From the NCBI GenBank assembly GCA_951813295.1, contig CATOTI010000002.1:1240001-1304000 (forward strand): DNA of 64,000 bases, read 5' to 3'. Each line of letters begins with the position of its first letter. Position 1 is the stretch's first letter. This document shows positions 18,092 to 26,429 of this stretch, one piece after another. The stretch comes from an uncultured Pseudomonadales bacterium (GTDB lineage: Bacteria; Pseudomonadota; Gammaproteobacteria; Pseudomonadales; Azotimanducaceae). The translations under genes and the position numbers were made by a program. The notes under the pieces are model-generated. The model made no database searches. It saw nothing but the letters and a program-made list of their open reading frames with translations, and was not told where the DNA came from.

Positions 18092-18265
18092 TTATGCCTG
18101 ACCTCCGATAACGAGGACCAATTGCTTGGCAGCGTACAGCAGCAGCATGGTTCCGCCCCACACCACGCATACCGCACCCGACGATTGCCCCCTGATATAG
18201 CCATCCCAGGGATGATTGATCATCTCCCATTCCCGCATGGTATCCATATTCACGTGCCTGTTCAT
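18092..18265 (-). CDS. Small membrane protein (57 aa) between tail-tip and acetyltransferase genes
   Basis: Reading the minus strand directly gives a 57-residue frame. It starts at an ATG that overlaps the stop codon of the tail-tip gene as ATGA and ends in TAA at 18092. The protein opens MNRHVNMDTMREWEMINHPW and has one hydrophobic stretch (GAVCVVWGGTMLLLYAAKQL), so it is probably a single-pass membrane protein. The stop/start coupling and a GGAGGT near its 3' end that could serve the next gene support it being real. I recognise no family. Confidence 0.5.
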   Translation of the reverse strand: MNRHVNMDTMREWEMINHPWDGYIRGQSSGAVCVVWGGTMLLLYAAKQLVLVIGGQA

Positions 18266-21200
18266 TTGATGCCCTCGATGTCGCCGTAGTCGTCGGGCAG
18301 GTACATGGCCGACAGCACGACGGGTCCTGCCGCTGTCCCGTCCCGGTCGGTGTACGTGATGGTCGATTTGCCGACACCGCCGACCCTGGATGTCGCGGCG
18401 TTGAACTTGCCGGCACCGGTCGGTCGCGCCCCCGCGAACCGGTTGTATCGGATTCGCGCGGTACCGCGCGAATCGACCGTGGCGCGGAAATAAGCGCCGT
18501 CCGGACCAGCCAGCGAGCCGCCATTGGCGGTGACGAGCAGATCCCGAGTCGCCGGCTTCGTCGCGAATATCGCGGCCGACTCTGCCGCCGTGAGCGTGAG
18601 GCCGGGCTTGCCGGTCTTGCCCGGGTCGCCATCCTTGCCGTCGGCACCAAATCGACCGACGACCACTGGCGACGACCAGGTGTCCTCGACGGCCGTACCA
18701 ACGTCGGGTTGGCCGACGACCTGACGGTCAGACCGCCACAGCGTGTGCAGATCGGCGGTGAGGTTCGGCGCACCATCGGTCCAGCCGCTGCGCGGCTGGT
18801 CGTAGCCCCATGAGTTGCTTGGCGCGGTCGGCGTCGCGCCATCGGTGCGCGCGAAAATCTCCTCTGTCCCCGGGCCATCCTTGCCGTCGGCACCAAATCG
18901 GCCGACGACCACTGGCGACGACCAGGTGTCCTCGACGGCCGTACCGGCGGCGGGCTGGCCGACGACCTGACGGTCAGACCGCCACAGCGTGTGCAGATCG
19001 GCGGTCAGGGTCGGCGCACCATCGGTCCAGCCGTTTTGCGGCTGGTCGTAGCCCCAGGCGTTGCTCGGCGTGGGCGGCCGCGGGCCCGACGTGCGGGCGA
19101 AAATCTCCTCTGTCCCCGGGCCATCCTTGCCGTCGGCACCAAATCGGCCGACGACCACTGGCGACGACCAGGTGTCCTCGACGGCCGTACCGGCGGCGGG
19201 CTGGCCGACGACCTGACGGTCAGACCGCCACAGCGTGTGCAGATCGGCGGTCAGGGTCGGCGCACCATCGGTCCAGCCGTTTTGCGGCTGGTCGTAGCCC
19301 CAGGCGTTGCTCGGCGTGGGCGGCCGCGGGCCCGACGTGCGGGCGAAAATCTCCTCTGTCCCCGGGCCATCCTTGCCGTCGGCACCAAATCGGCCGACGA
19401 CCACTGGCGACGACCAGGTGTCCTCGACGGCCGTACCGGCGGCGGGCTGGCCGACGACCTGACGGTCAGACCGCCACAGCGTGTGCAGATCGGCGGTCAG
19501 GGTCGGCGCACCATCGGTCCAGCCGTTTTGCGGCTGGTCGTAGCCCCAGGCGTTGCTCGGCGTGGGCGGCCGCGGGCCCGACGTGCGGGCGAAAATCTCC
19601 TCTGTCCCCGGGCCATCCTTGCCGTCGGCACCAAATCGGCCGACGACCACTGGCGACGACCAGGTGTCCTCGACGGCCGTACCGGCGGCGGGCTGGCCGA
19701 CGACCTGACGGTCAGACCGCCACAGCGTGTGCAGATCGGCGGTCAGGGTCGGCGCACCATCGGTCCAGCCGTTTTGCGGCTGGTCGTAGCCCCAGGCGTT
19801 GCTCGGCGTGGGCGGCCGCGGGCCCGACGTGCGGGCGAAAATCTCCTCTGTCCCCGGGCCATCCTTGCCGTCGGCACCAAATCGGCCGACGACCACTGGC
19901 GACGACCAGGTGTCCTCGACGGCCGTACCGGCGGCGGGCTGGCCGACGACCTGACGGTCAGACCGCCACAGCGTGTGCAGATCGGCGGTGAGGTTCGGCG
20001 CACCATCGGTCCAGCCGTTTTGCGGCTGGTCGTAGCCCCAGGCGTTGCTTGGCGCGGTCGGCGTCGCGCCATCGGTGCGCGCGAAAATCGTCTCCGGGCC
20101 TTTGCCGTCGAGGCCGCCTCGGCGGAGCAGGTCATCGATGGATGGCGTCCGTTCGTCGAGCACGTCGACGCGCGGCATGGCAATGTCGATGTGGCGGCCG
20201 CCCATAAGCCAGCGTCGGAGATAGAGGAACATCCAGACTTGGGTCGCGTTGTCGAGGCTCAGATTGGTGCAGTCCGCCACCTTCGCGCCGTCGCTCACCC
20301 GATAGACACCACCAAGCTCCGAGGAGCCGGAGCCCAGGAAGGCGACCAGCAAATACCACTCGTCCGGGGCTGGGAATGGCGCGCTGTAGAAATAGCGTGG
20401 CGCGCCTAATGCGGCGCCGGCGGACTGCGTCTGGACGCCGAATGACACCTTCCCGATTTCCGCCAACGGGATCCAGAAGGCGGCGTCAGGGTCGTCTTTG
20501 GGCGCTCGGCGGGCGCTGCTCCAGTGGAATCGGGTCGCCATCCAGGACCGACCGTCATGCGTGACGATATCGTTGGCGAAGTAGGGCTTCCTGCGGCTTG
20601 TCCACGCGCCCTTTTGTTGACCGGGCATGGTCGGGCTCCGAATGAATGCGCTGACGCGGATGCTTTTCCCGCCCCCGCCCGGCAAAACGATGAACGGCGA
20701 CACGGGGCCGATCTCGGGATAGGTCGTCGGCGTCGGATAGGTCACTTGGGAGCTCGCCCGCCAGACCATCGACTGACCGCCGAACGCATCCTCGCGCAGC
20801 GCGCGGACGTTCTCGCGATTGGCGGATCGCCCGCCGCTCGACTTGGCGGCCCACCCGCCACCGGGCCCCGATCCGGCGGTCCACGGCAGCGCGCCCTGGG
20901 CGAGCAGCAGATTCGAGCTCGCCTCCTGGATACGGACCGGTTCGCCCCAGGCGTATTTGCCGTCGCCGCCTGACTGGCCGATCGACATCCAGACGTCGTC
21001 GGTGACGGTTGGCACGTCGGTCGACCAACCGCTCGGCGTGGTGGCCGAGGGCTCCGGCGTCGCCGGCTTGGGTCGGCTGATTCGATAGATCACATCGACG
21101 CTCTGGCCGTCCTGGCCATCCGCGCCAAACCGCCCGATGACGACCGGAGAGGACCAGCGGGCCGCGACGGCGTCGCCGACGGCCGGTGCCCCGTCGACCT

Positions 21201-24200
21201 TCCGCGCGGCATACCAGAGGGTGTGCAAATCGAGGGTCAGCGTCGGTGCTCCGTCGGTCCAGCCGCTGCGCGGCTGGTCGTAGCCCCAGCCGTTGTTTGG
21301 CGTCGCCGGCCGCGTGCCGGACGTGCGCGCGTAGATGTGCTCGTAGCCGCGGCCGTCCTTCCCATCCTCGCCGTCAGCGCCGTCCTTCCCGTCTTCGCCG
21401 TCCTGGCCATCCGCGCCAAACCGCCCGATGACGACCGGAGAGGACCAGCGGGCCGCGACGGCGTCGCCGACCGCGGGCTTGCCCTCGACCTCGCGTTCGG
21501 CTCGCCACAGCGTATCGAGTTCGGCGGTGAGCCCTGGCGCGCCATCGGTCCAGCCGCTGCGCGGCTGGTCATAGCCCCAGGCGTTGCTCGGCGTCGAGGG
21601 CCGCGAGCCGTCGGCGGTGCGCGCGTAGATGGTCTCGGTGCCGACGCCGTCCTGGCCGGTGCGCGGCAGATTCTCCTCGGTCACCTCGATGGAGACGCTC
21701 GCCGGCTCGCTGCCGCCGTTGATCTCATCGGAGGTGTCGTGCGACTGGACCCAGAGCGTGTGTGTGCCGAGCGTCACCGCGGCCCACAGGTACTCGGTCG
21801 ATTTCGCTTGCGCGAGTTCCGTTGCCGACTCGAACGCGGCGCCGACGTGGTAGGAGTAGTGCGACAGGTCGACGTCGCTGACGGGGTTGACATGGATCAC
21901 CAGGCCGCCGGTCTGCAGACCGGCCGGCTTGCTCGGCTTGCGCACTTTGCCGAGCACCTCGAATGCGGCCGCCTCGGTCCACGGGCTCGATAACGCGCGA
22001 TTGACGCCGAGCATCCGGGCGCGCGCACGCCAGCTACCGAGGCGCACCGGCTTGAGCTCGAGGGTCGGCTCGGCGGTGATGCCGCCCGCCCGCCAACCGC
22101 TGTCCTCCGGACCCCAACTCTGCCATTGCACGTCGACGGCGCGGGCGTCATCGGGCAGTTCGGCGGAGATCGTCAGCGCCGAGGCGAACTTGACGCCGTC
22201 GACGTACAGCGTCTCCTCAAGGACCAGCGCCACGGGTGGTGGCAGATCACCGCCCGGCGTGATCGTGTAGCGGGGGATGGGCGCGGGGATATCGCGCTCG
22301 ATCTGCGCGTACTTGCCGGGCAGATAGCTGTGCGCGAGCACCTCGTATTCGAGCGCGTCACGCTCGGCGATCGAAACCACGCGCCACGGCCGTGCCGAGA
22401 CGGTCGACTCGAAGACGCAGATGGACCCGGGCAGCGGCCGTTCGTCGTCGTCGCCGAAGGCGAGCGTGTCGATCGCGCCGGTCACGACCTTGGTGATTGG
22501 CTGCGGGCCGGACAGGCTGCCGTCCGGATTCGTCAGCGTGACCGACCAATCGCCACGATCGTCGTCGCTGAGCGTGGCCGGCAGCGCGTCCAGCGTGCAG
22601 CGCCCGGCCTTCGTCGGCTCGGCCGTCAGCCGAGCAGCAAACCGATCGCCGATGACGTTGCTATCGGCGATCTTGATCACCTGGCCGGGGCGCAGGTCGG
22701 CGTACTGCAGCGACGCCGCGAAGCGCACGGTGCCGGACTCGTGCTCTTGGGCGAACAGCACGTGGCGCGCCAGACGGTGCGCCTGACTTCGCGAGGAGCA
22801 GAACATCGCGGCTTTGTCGGCCTGGCGATAGCCGTAGGCGTCGACCAGCGCGTCGTCGACGACCAGTTCGACGCCGAGCTTGTACTCGTCGTCGGGGTCG
22901 GAAAACGACATGGCGACGGCCGACACGCGATCGCCGTGCGGCATATTAGCGTATGAGAATGCGCCGTTGATGACGCTGGCGTTGCCGATCAGCGCGACCG
23001 GCTCGGCGGGCGCATCCTGCACCGGCACGACCGCCCCGGCGGCGTGGTACACCGCGGCGCGGCAGACGCCGAAGACATGATCCAGCAGGCGTTTGGCCTC
23101 GGTCGCCTTGTTGATCACGCCGGTCAGGCGATAACGCGGCTCGGTGCCGTCGTTGGTCGCGACGGCCGTATCGCAGAATTGCGCGATCTGATAGAGGCTC
23201 CACTTGGTGGCCGACAGCGATTCCGGCTCGATATTCGTGCCGAGCCCATAGCGATCGGAGGTCAGCAGGTCATAGGCGCACCAGGCCGGATTGTCGGTCC
23301 AGGCGCGCTTGAACGTGCCGTCCCAGAGCCCCGTGTAGCGGCGCGTCGCGGCGTCGTAGTTGGCCGGGACCGAGACGATCAGCCCGTAGACCTCGTACTC
23401 GCGTTTGTTGATCCGCCCCTCGAATTTCTCCGCCTCGGCGGTGATGCCGACGAGCGCCGAGTGCGGGTAGCTCTGCTGCACCTCGGTGATCTCGGTGTAG
23501 CGCGCCCACTCGAGTTTGTTGTGCAGCCGGTCCGAGTCCGAGTCGGCGGTGATGCGCGTGACGCGGACATCGAACGGCGGCTTGCCGGCCAGCGGTACGC
23601 GCCAGGAGAGCTCGGCCGGCGCGGTGCTCTTGTCGCGGATCGTCTGCCGGACCGCGGTCGCCCAAGCGTCGCCGGCGGCGCGGGTCTCGATGCGGAACTC
23701 GACCTCGGCGGGGCCGGTGTCGCCGGTCTTCACCTCGGTCTTGACGAGGCGTGGGAAGCGCAGCGTGACGCGCGCGGCTTGCACCTGCACATTGGTGATG
23801 CGTCGCACGATCGGTGCGCCGTGTTTGATCTCCGCGCCGACAGGGCGCTCCGACTCGATGGCCGGAATGCCGGCCAGCGGCGTCTGATCCGGCAGCCCGG
23901 CGCGCCACTCGAAGTCGACGCCGGCGACATTGGTGGTGCCGTCGGCGGCCTCGACGGGAACGCCGTCGACATAGACCGATTTGAGGCCGTCGACCAGGCC
24001 GCGCATCTCGCCCTCGCCGAGCAGATCGACGACGCGCGCGGTGGCACGGGTCTGCAGCGTGTTGGCGCCTTCCACCGGCGCGCGCGGCTCGCCGCCGCCG
24101 CCGCCGTGACCGATCACCTCGCCCTCGGGCTCACTCCAGCCAGGCTCGCCGGGCCCCGGTCGCTCGCTGTAGAGCTGCACGCGCTCGGCGCTGATGCCGG

Positions 24201-24678
24201 CGGAGACGACGGTGGATCCGACCCGGATCGGACCGCCGTAGATCAGCGGCACCGGGCCGCCCTGCGCGGCGGTGTTGACCGCGCCATCGAACAGGTGCGA
24301 TGCGCGGCTGTCGGCGGCATCGCGCTCGCCGTAGTCGGCGATATCCGGGATCGAAATCACCGCGTAGGTCGCGACGGCGAGCGACAGCACGACCGCCGCG
24401 ATCAGCCAGCCGGAGATGGGATCCGCCGCGCCGGCTGCCTCGGGATGGATGTGCAGTTCACGCCGCGCGCCCACCTTGAGCGTCAGTTCGGCCTCGGTGA
24501 TGGGCGCGTCGTCGAGCGTCAGCCGGTAGTACGGCGCTGATTCGCGCAGCGCGGGCTCGAACTCGGGGATCAGCACGGTCAGCGCATGCACCGCCTCTGC
24601 GGGCGTCGCGACATCCAGCGCGATCGAACCGTCCGGCAGCAGCCGCTCAAGTGCGCCATGGAGGTGGACGTCAAGCAT
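18262..24678 (-). CDS. Fused lambda I-J type tail-tip/host-specificity protein with collagen-like and tandem-repeat regions
   Basis: A 2138-residue protein. Residues 1-80 look like lambda tail assembly protein I, then a hydrophobic segment near 90-110, then the J-type central tail-tip protein with the GGPIRVGSTVVSAG motif (about 150) and the WDGTFKRAWTDNPAWCAYDL core (about 460). Around residue 1090 there is a collagen-like GXX stretch (GADGQDGEDGKDGADGEDG). Units of about 82 residues containing WGYDQP..GWTDGAP follow, two near 1060-1190 and six at about 1526-2019, split by a beta-rich domain that may bind carbohydrate. The N-terminus overlaps the K-like gene by 8 bases. It should form the tail tip and recognise the host; the repeats probably extend a fibre. 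Confidence 0.85.
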   Translation of the reverse strand: MLDVHLHGALERLLPDGSIALDVATPAEAVHALTVLIPEFEPALRESAPYYRLTLDDAPITEAELTLKVGARRELHIHPEAAGAADPISGWLIAAVVLSLAVATYAVISIPDIADYGERDAADSRASHLFDGAVNTAAQGGPVPLIYGGPIRVGSTVVSAGISAERVQLYSERPGPGEPGWSEPEGEVIGHGGGGGEPRAPVEGANTLQTRATARVVDLLGEGEMRGLVDGLKSVYVDGVPVEAADGTTNVAGVDFEWRAGLPDQTPLAGIPAIESERPVGAEIKHGAPIVRRITNVQVQAARVTLRFPRLVKTEVKTGDTGPAEVEFRIETRAAGDAWATAVRQTIRDKSTAPAELSWRVPLAGKPPFDVRVTRITADSDSDRLHNKLEWARYTEITEVQQSYPHSALVGITAEAEKFEGRINKREYEVYGLIVSVPANYDAATRRYTGLWDGTFKRAWTDNPAWCAYDLLTSDRYGLGTNIEPESLSATKWSLYQIAQFCDTAVATNDGTEPRYRLTGVINKATEAKRLLDHVFGVCRAAVYHAAGAVVPVQDAPAEPVALIGNASVINGAFSYANMPHGDRVSAVAMSFSDPDDEYKLGVELVVDDALVDAYGYRQADKAAMFCSSRSQAHRLARHVLFAQEHESGTVRFAASLQYADLRPGQVIKIADSNVIGDRFAARLTAEPTKAGRCTLDALPATLSDDDRGDWSVTLTNPDGSLSGPQPITKVVTGAIDTLAFGDDDERPLPGSICVFESTVSARPWRVVSIAERDALEYEVLAHSYLPGKYAQIERDIPAPIPRYTITPGGDLPPPVALVLEETLYVDGVKFASALTISAELPDDARAVDVQWQSWGPEDSGWRAGGITAEPTLELKPVRLGSWRARARMLGVNRALSSPWTEAAAFEVLGKVRKPSKPAGLQTGGLVIHVNPVSDVDLSHYSYHVGAAFESATELAQAKSTEYLWAAVTLGTHTLWVQSHDTSDEINGGSEPASVSIEVTEENLPRTGQDGVGTETIYARTADGSRPSTPSNAWGYDQPRSGWTDGAPGLTAELDTLWRAEREVEGKPAVGDAVAARWSSPVVIGRFGADGQDGEDGKDGADGEDGKDGRGYEHIYARTSGTRPATPNNGWGYDQPRSGWTDGAPTLTLDLHTLWYAARKVDGAPAVGDAVAARWSSPVVIGRFGADGQDGQSVDVIYRISRPKPATPEPSATTPSGWSTDVPTVTDDVWMSIGQSGGDGKYAWGEPVRIQEASSNLLLAQGALPWTAGSGPGGGWAAKSSGGRSANRENVRALREDAFGGQSMVWRASSQVTYPTPTTYPEIGPVSPFIVLPGGGGKSIRVSAFIRSPTMPGQQKGAWTSRRKPYFANDIVTHDGRSWMATRFHWSSARRAPKDDPDAAFWIPLAEIGKVSFGVQTQSAGAALGAPRYFYSAPFPAPDEWYLLVAFLGSGSSELGGVYRVSDGAKVADCTNLSLDNATQVWMFLYLRRWLMGGRHIDIAMPRVDVLDERTPSIDDLLRRGGLDGKGPETIFARTDGATPTAPSNAWGYDQPQNGWTDGAPNLTADLHTLWRSDRQVVGQPAAGTAVEDTWSSPVVVGRFGADGKDGPGTEEIFARTSGPRPPTPSNAWGYDQPQNGWTDGAPTLTADLHTLWRSDRQVVGQPAAGTAVEDTWSSPVVVGRFGADGKDGPGTEEIFARTSGPRPPTPSNAWGYDQPQNGWTDGAPTLTADLHTLWRSDRQVVGQPAAGTAVEDTWSSPVVVGRFGADGKDGPGTEEIFARTSGPRPPTPSNAWGYDQPQNGWTDGAPTLTADLHTLWRSDRQVVGQPAAGTAVEDTWSSPVVVGRFGADGKDGPGTEEIFARTSGPRPPTPSNAWGYDQPQNGWTDGAPTLTADLHTLWRSDRQVVGQPAAGTAVEDTWSSPVVVGRFGADGKDGPGTEEIFARTDGATPTAPSNSWGYDQPRSGWTDGAPNLTADLHTLWRSDRQVVGQPDVGTAVEDTWSSPVVVGRFGADGKDGDPGKTGKPGLTLTAAESAAIFATKPATRDLLVTANGGSLAGPDGAYFRATVDSRGTARIRYNRFAGARPTGAGKFNAATSRVGGVGKSTITYTDRDGTAAGPVVLSAMYLPDDYGDIEGIK
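18629..20104 (-). repeat. Six tandem 246-bp units in the tail-tip gene
   Basis: The junction motif recurs at 18861, 19107, 19353, 19599 and 19845, exactly 246 bases apart. The four central units encode the same 82 residues (SGPRPP type); the two outer units are a DGATP variant. Diverged relatives lie at about 21060-21660. Identity at DNA level across the central units indicates recent duplication or gene conversion. Short-read assembly could also miscount the units. Confidence 0.9.
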
Positions 24679-25402
24679 GGCGGAGCACGTGGCGGATGTG
24701 CGGTAGCCAACGCGCCAGCGGGTCGCGGCGCGGTCGCCGCGCCGGATCGTAGGGCCGGTCGCCGGCGGGATGGTGCAGCAGGACGCCGGGCTCGACGATC
24801 ACGCCGGCGTGGCAGACGACGCCGTGGATCGCGATCAGCACGCCGTCGCCCGGCGCGGCCAGCGCGGGGTCGATCGCGATGAAGCCGGCGGCGGAAAAAT
24901 GGCGCAGGTAGAGGTCGGGGTGCTCGTCCTCATGCCACCAACCCCAGGCACGCGGGTAGTCCGGCAGATCGATGCCGCGCGCGTGGTAGTAGTCGCGGCC
25001 GAGCGAAAAGCAGTCGGTCACGCCATGCCGATAGGGCCGGTCCATCAGCGGCGGGCGCGGCGTGTCCGCGCCCCACCAAAATGGTTCGCCGGCCTCGTCG
25101 GTTGCGCTCACCGGGACAATGCCCCACGGCGCATCGCTGGCCATCTGCGCGGCCATGTCGGCGCGACTTGGGGCGGCGGGATACGGGTGCGGGTGGCTGT
25201 GGATGATGGCCTCCAGACGACCCGATCGGCGCGCCTCGAGCACCAGCGACGGCTCGACGCGGAACGACGTGCGCGGACTCCCGGCGATATTCTCGCAGGG
25301 TCGGTATTGGCCGGCGACGACCAGCCCGCAGGATTCCAGCGGCGAGCGCGAGGCGGCGTCGGCGCGCGCGGCGGCGATGATGGAGTGGGGGAGGGTCATC
25401 AC
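24671..25402 (-). CDS. Lambda K-like tail protein: JAB metalloprotease plus NlpC/P60 domains
   Basis: A 243-residue protein with two peptidase-like domains. The JAMM motif is IIHSHPHPYPAAPSRAD (HxH then SxxD, about residues 66-82). The NlpC/P60 cysteine is in GVTDCFSLGRDYY (about 132) and its histidine in VVCHAGVIV. Lambda K has the same layout and is needed for tail-tip assembly; some relatives cut peptidoglycan. The first codon is GTG at 25402 overlapping the L stop, with ATG next at 25399. The order M-L-K-I/J follows lambda. Confidence 0.88.
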   Translation of the reverse strand: MMTLPHSIIAAARADAASRSPLESCGLVVAGQYRPCENIAGSPRTSFRVEPSLVLEARRSGRLEAIIHSHPHPYPAAPSRADMAAQMASDAPWGIVPVSATDEAGEPFWWGADTPRPPLMDRPYRHGVTDCFSLGRDYYHARGIDLPDYPRAWGWWHEDEHPDLYLRHFSAAGFIAIDPALAAPGDGVLIAIHGVVCHAGVIVEPGVLLHHPAGDRPYDPARRPRRDPLARWLPHIRHVLRHA

Positions 25403-26085
25403 TGCCGCACGCGCGCGACGCCGATGAAGCCGCCGTACGGCAGCGGCAGCGGCGCGGCAAAGCGCAACCGGCAGCCGCTGACGCGGCGGTCGCAGCGGTT
25501 GGTCGGGTCGGCCGTCGCGTTGCCGCTCGCGTCGAAATATCGGTTACCGGCGTACGGGCACTGCGCCTGGCTGTAGTCCCACGCCGTCCCGTCCCAGCGC
25601 CGATAGCGCCACCGGCAGACATCGCGCAGCACCTGCCGACCCGGCAATTTCTGGCGATCGAAGTCGAGCGCGCTGACCAGCCGCCACACCGCCTCGGTGG
25701 CGTCGCGGCTGACCAGATGCTCGACGCGCCAGCGATCGGCGGGCCAGTGGCGGGTCGGATCGGCCTCGGCCGCGCCGTCGAGATAGCGCGTCAGCGTCCG
25801 CAGCCGCGTCACCGTCGCGCCGCGCAGATCCTGGCCGGCCACCTCCCGCTGGATCGCGCTGATCGTCAACGTCGGCCGCGCGATCGCGCCCTCGCCGCTC
25901 GCCTTGATGCCGTCGATCTCTATCGGCATCGGGCCGTAGGTGTGGCCCTGATAGACCGGCGACGCGCCGCCCACCGGGCCGGTGACGAACCGGTATGCCG
26001 GGCCGCCATCGGCGGGGTCGATCGTGTACAGGTCGACCACGGTGCCGACCGCGAGCCGCTGTTGGTCGGAGGCGACGTCGGTCAT
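25399..26085 (-). CDS. Lambda L-like minor tail protein with four-cysteine cluster site
   Basis: A 228-residue minor tail protein. After the N-terminal beta domain (GTVVDLYTIDPADGG), four cysteines are spaced as in lambda L: VCRWRYR, QCPYAG, RCDRR and SGCRL. In lambda these bind an iron-sulfur cluster, and the same is expected here. The ATG at 26085 overlaps the M stop (ATGA), so an upstream in-frame extension is rejected. It caps the distal end of the tail between M and K. Confidence 0.85.
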   Translation of the reverse strand: MTDVASDQQRLAVGTVVDLYTIDPADGGPAYRFVTGPVGGASPVYQGHTYGPMPIEIDGIKASGEGAIARPTLTISAIQREVAGQDLRGATVTRLRTLTRYLDGAAEADPTRHWPADRWRVEHLVSRDATEAVWRLVSALDFDRQKLPGRQVLRDVCRWRYRRWDGTAWDYSQAQCPYAGNRYFDASGNATADPTNRCDRRVSGCRLRFAAPLPLPYGGFIGVARVRQ

Positions 26086-26429
26086 GGCGCGAAATCCTCG
26101 ATGAATGTGGCGGTCAGCGATCGATGCGTCGCCGAGACCCAGCGCTGCTGCCAGCGCTCGCAGCGCCACTTGAGCCCCGCCGGCGCGTCCGGCGGATCGA
26201 ACAGAAACGCCTCGACGCCGCCACGCGCGGCGAGAAACTCGACGATTTGGTCGATCTCGGCGACCGCGCGCGTGTCGAACACCGCGCGGTAGCTGCGCGG
26301 CTGGTTGTTGATGCCGTCGGCGGCAACCTGAACATAGCCGTCGCCGAGCGATTTGCTGAGCGTGCGCACCCGCGTCTCGAGGCCCGAGCCGCGCGACAAC
26401 AGGATCGCGGGAAACGTCTCGATCGCCAT
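26082..26429 (-). CDS. Lambda M-like minor tail protein
   Basis: A 115-residue protein. The MAIETFPAILLSRGSGLE start and the strand SYRAVFDTRAVAEIDQIVEF, followed by AFLFDPPDAPAGLKWRCERW, match the phage minor tail protein family of lambda M. It starts with an ATG that overlaps the tape-measure stop (TGATG). In lambda it acts late in tail-tip assembly, next to the tape measure C-terminus. Confidence 0.85.
   Translation of the reverse strand: MAIETFPAILLSRGSGLETRVRTLSKSLGDGYVQVAADGINNQPRSYRAVFDTRAVAEIDQIVEFLAARGGVEAFLFDPPDAPAGLKWRCERWQQRWVSATHRSLTATFIEDFAP

Noticed and set aside
18629..20104. CRISPR array as an explanation for the regular repeats
   Set aside because: The units are 246 bp, contiguous without spacers and in frame within a protein gene.
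18810..20409. Long plus-strand frames across the tail-tip repeats
   Set aside because: They are shadows of the 246-bp repeats; their repeated arginine-rich text only mirrors the coding strand.
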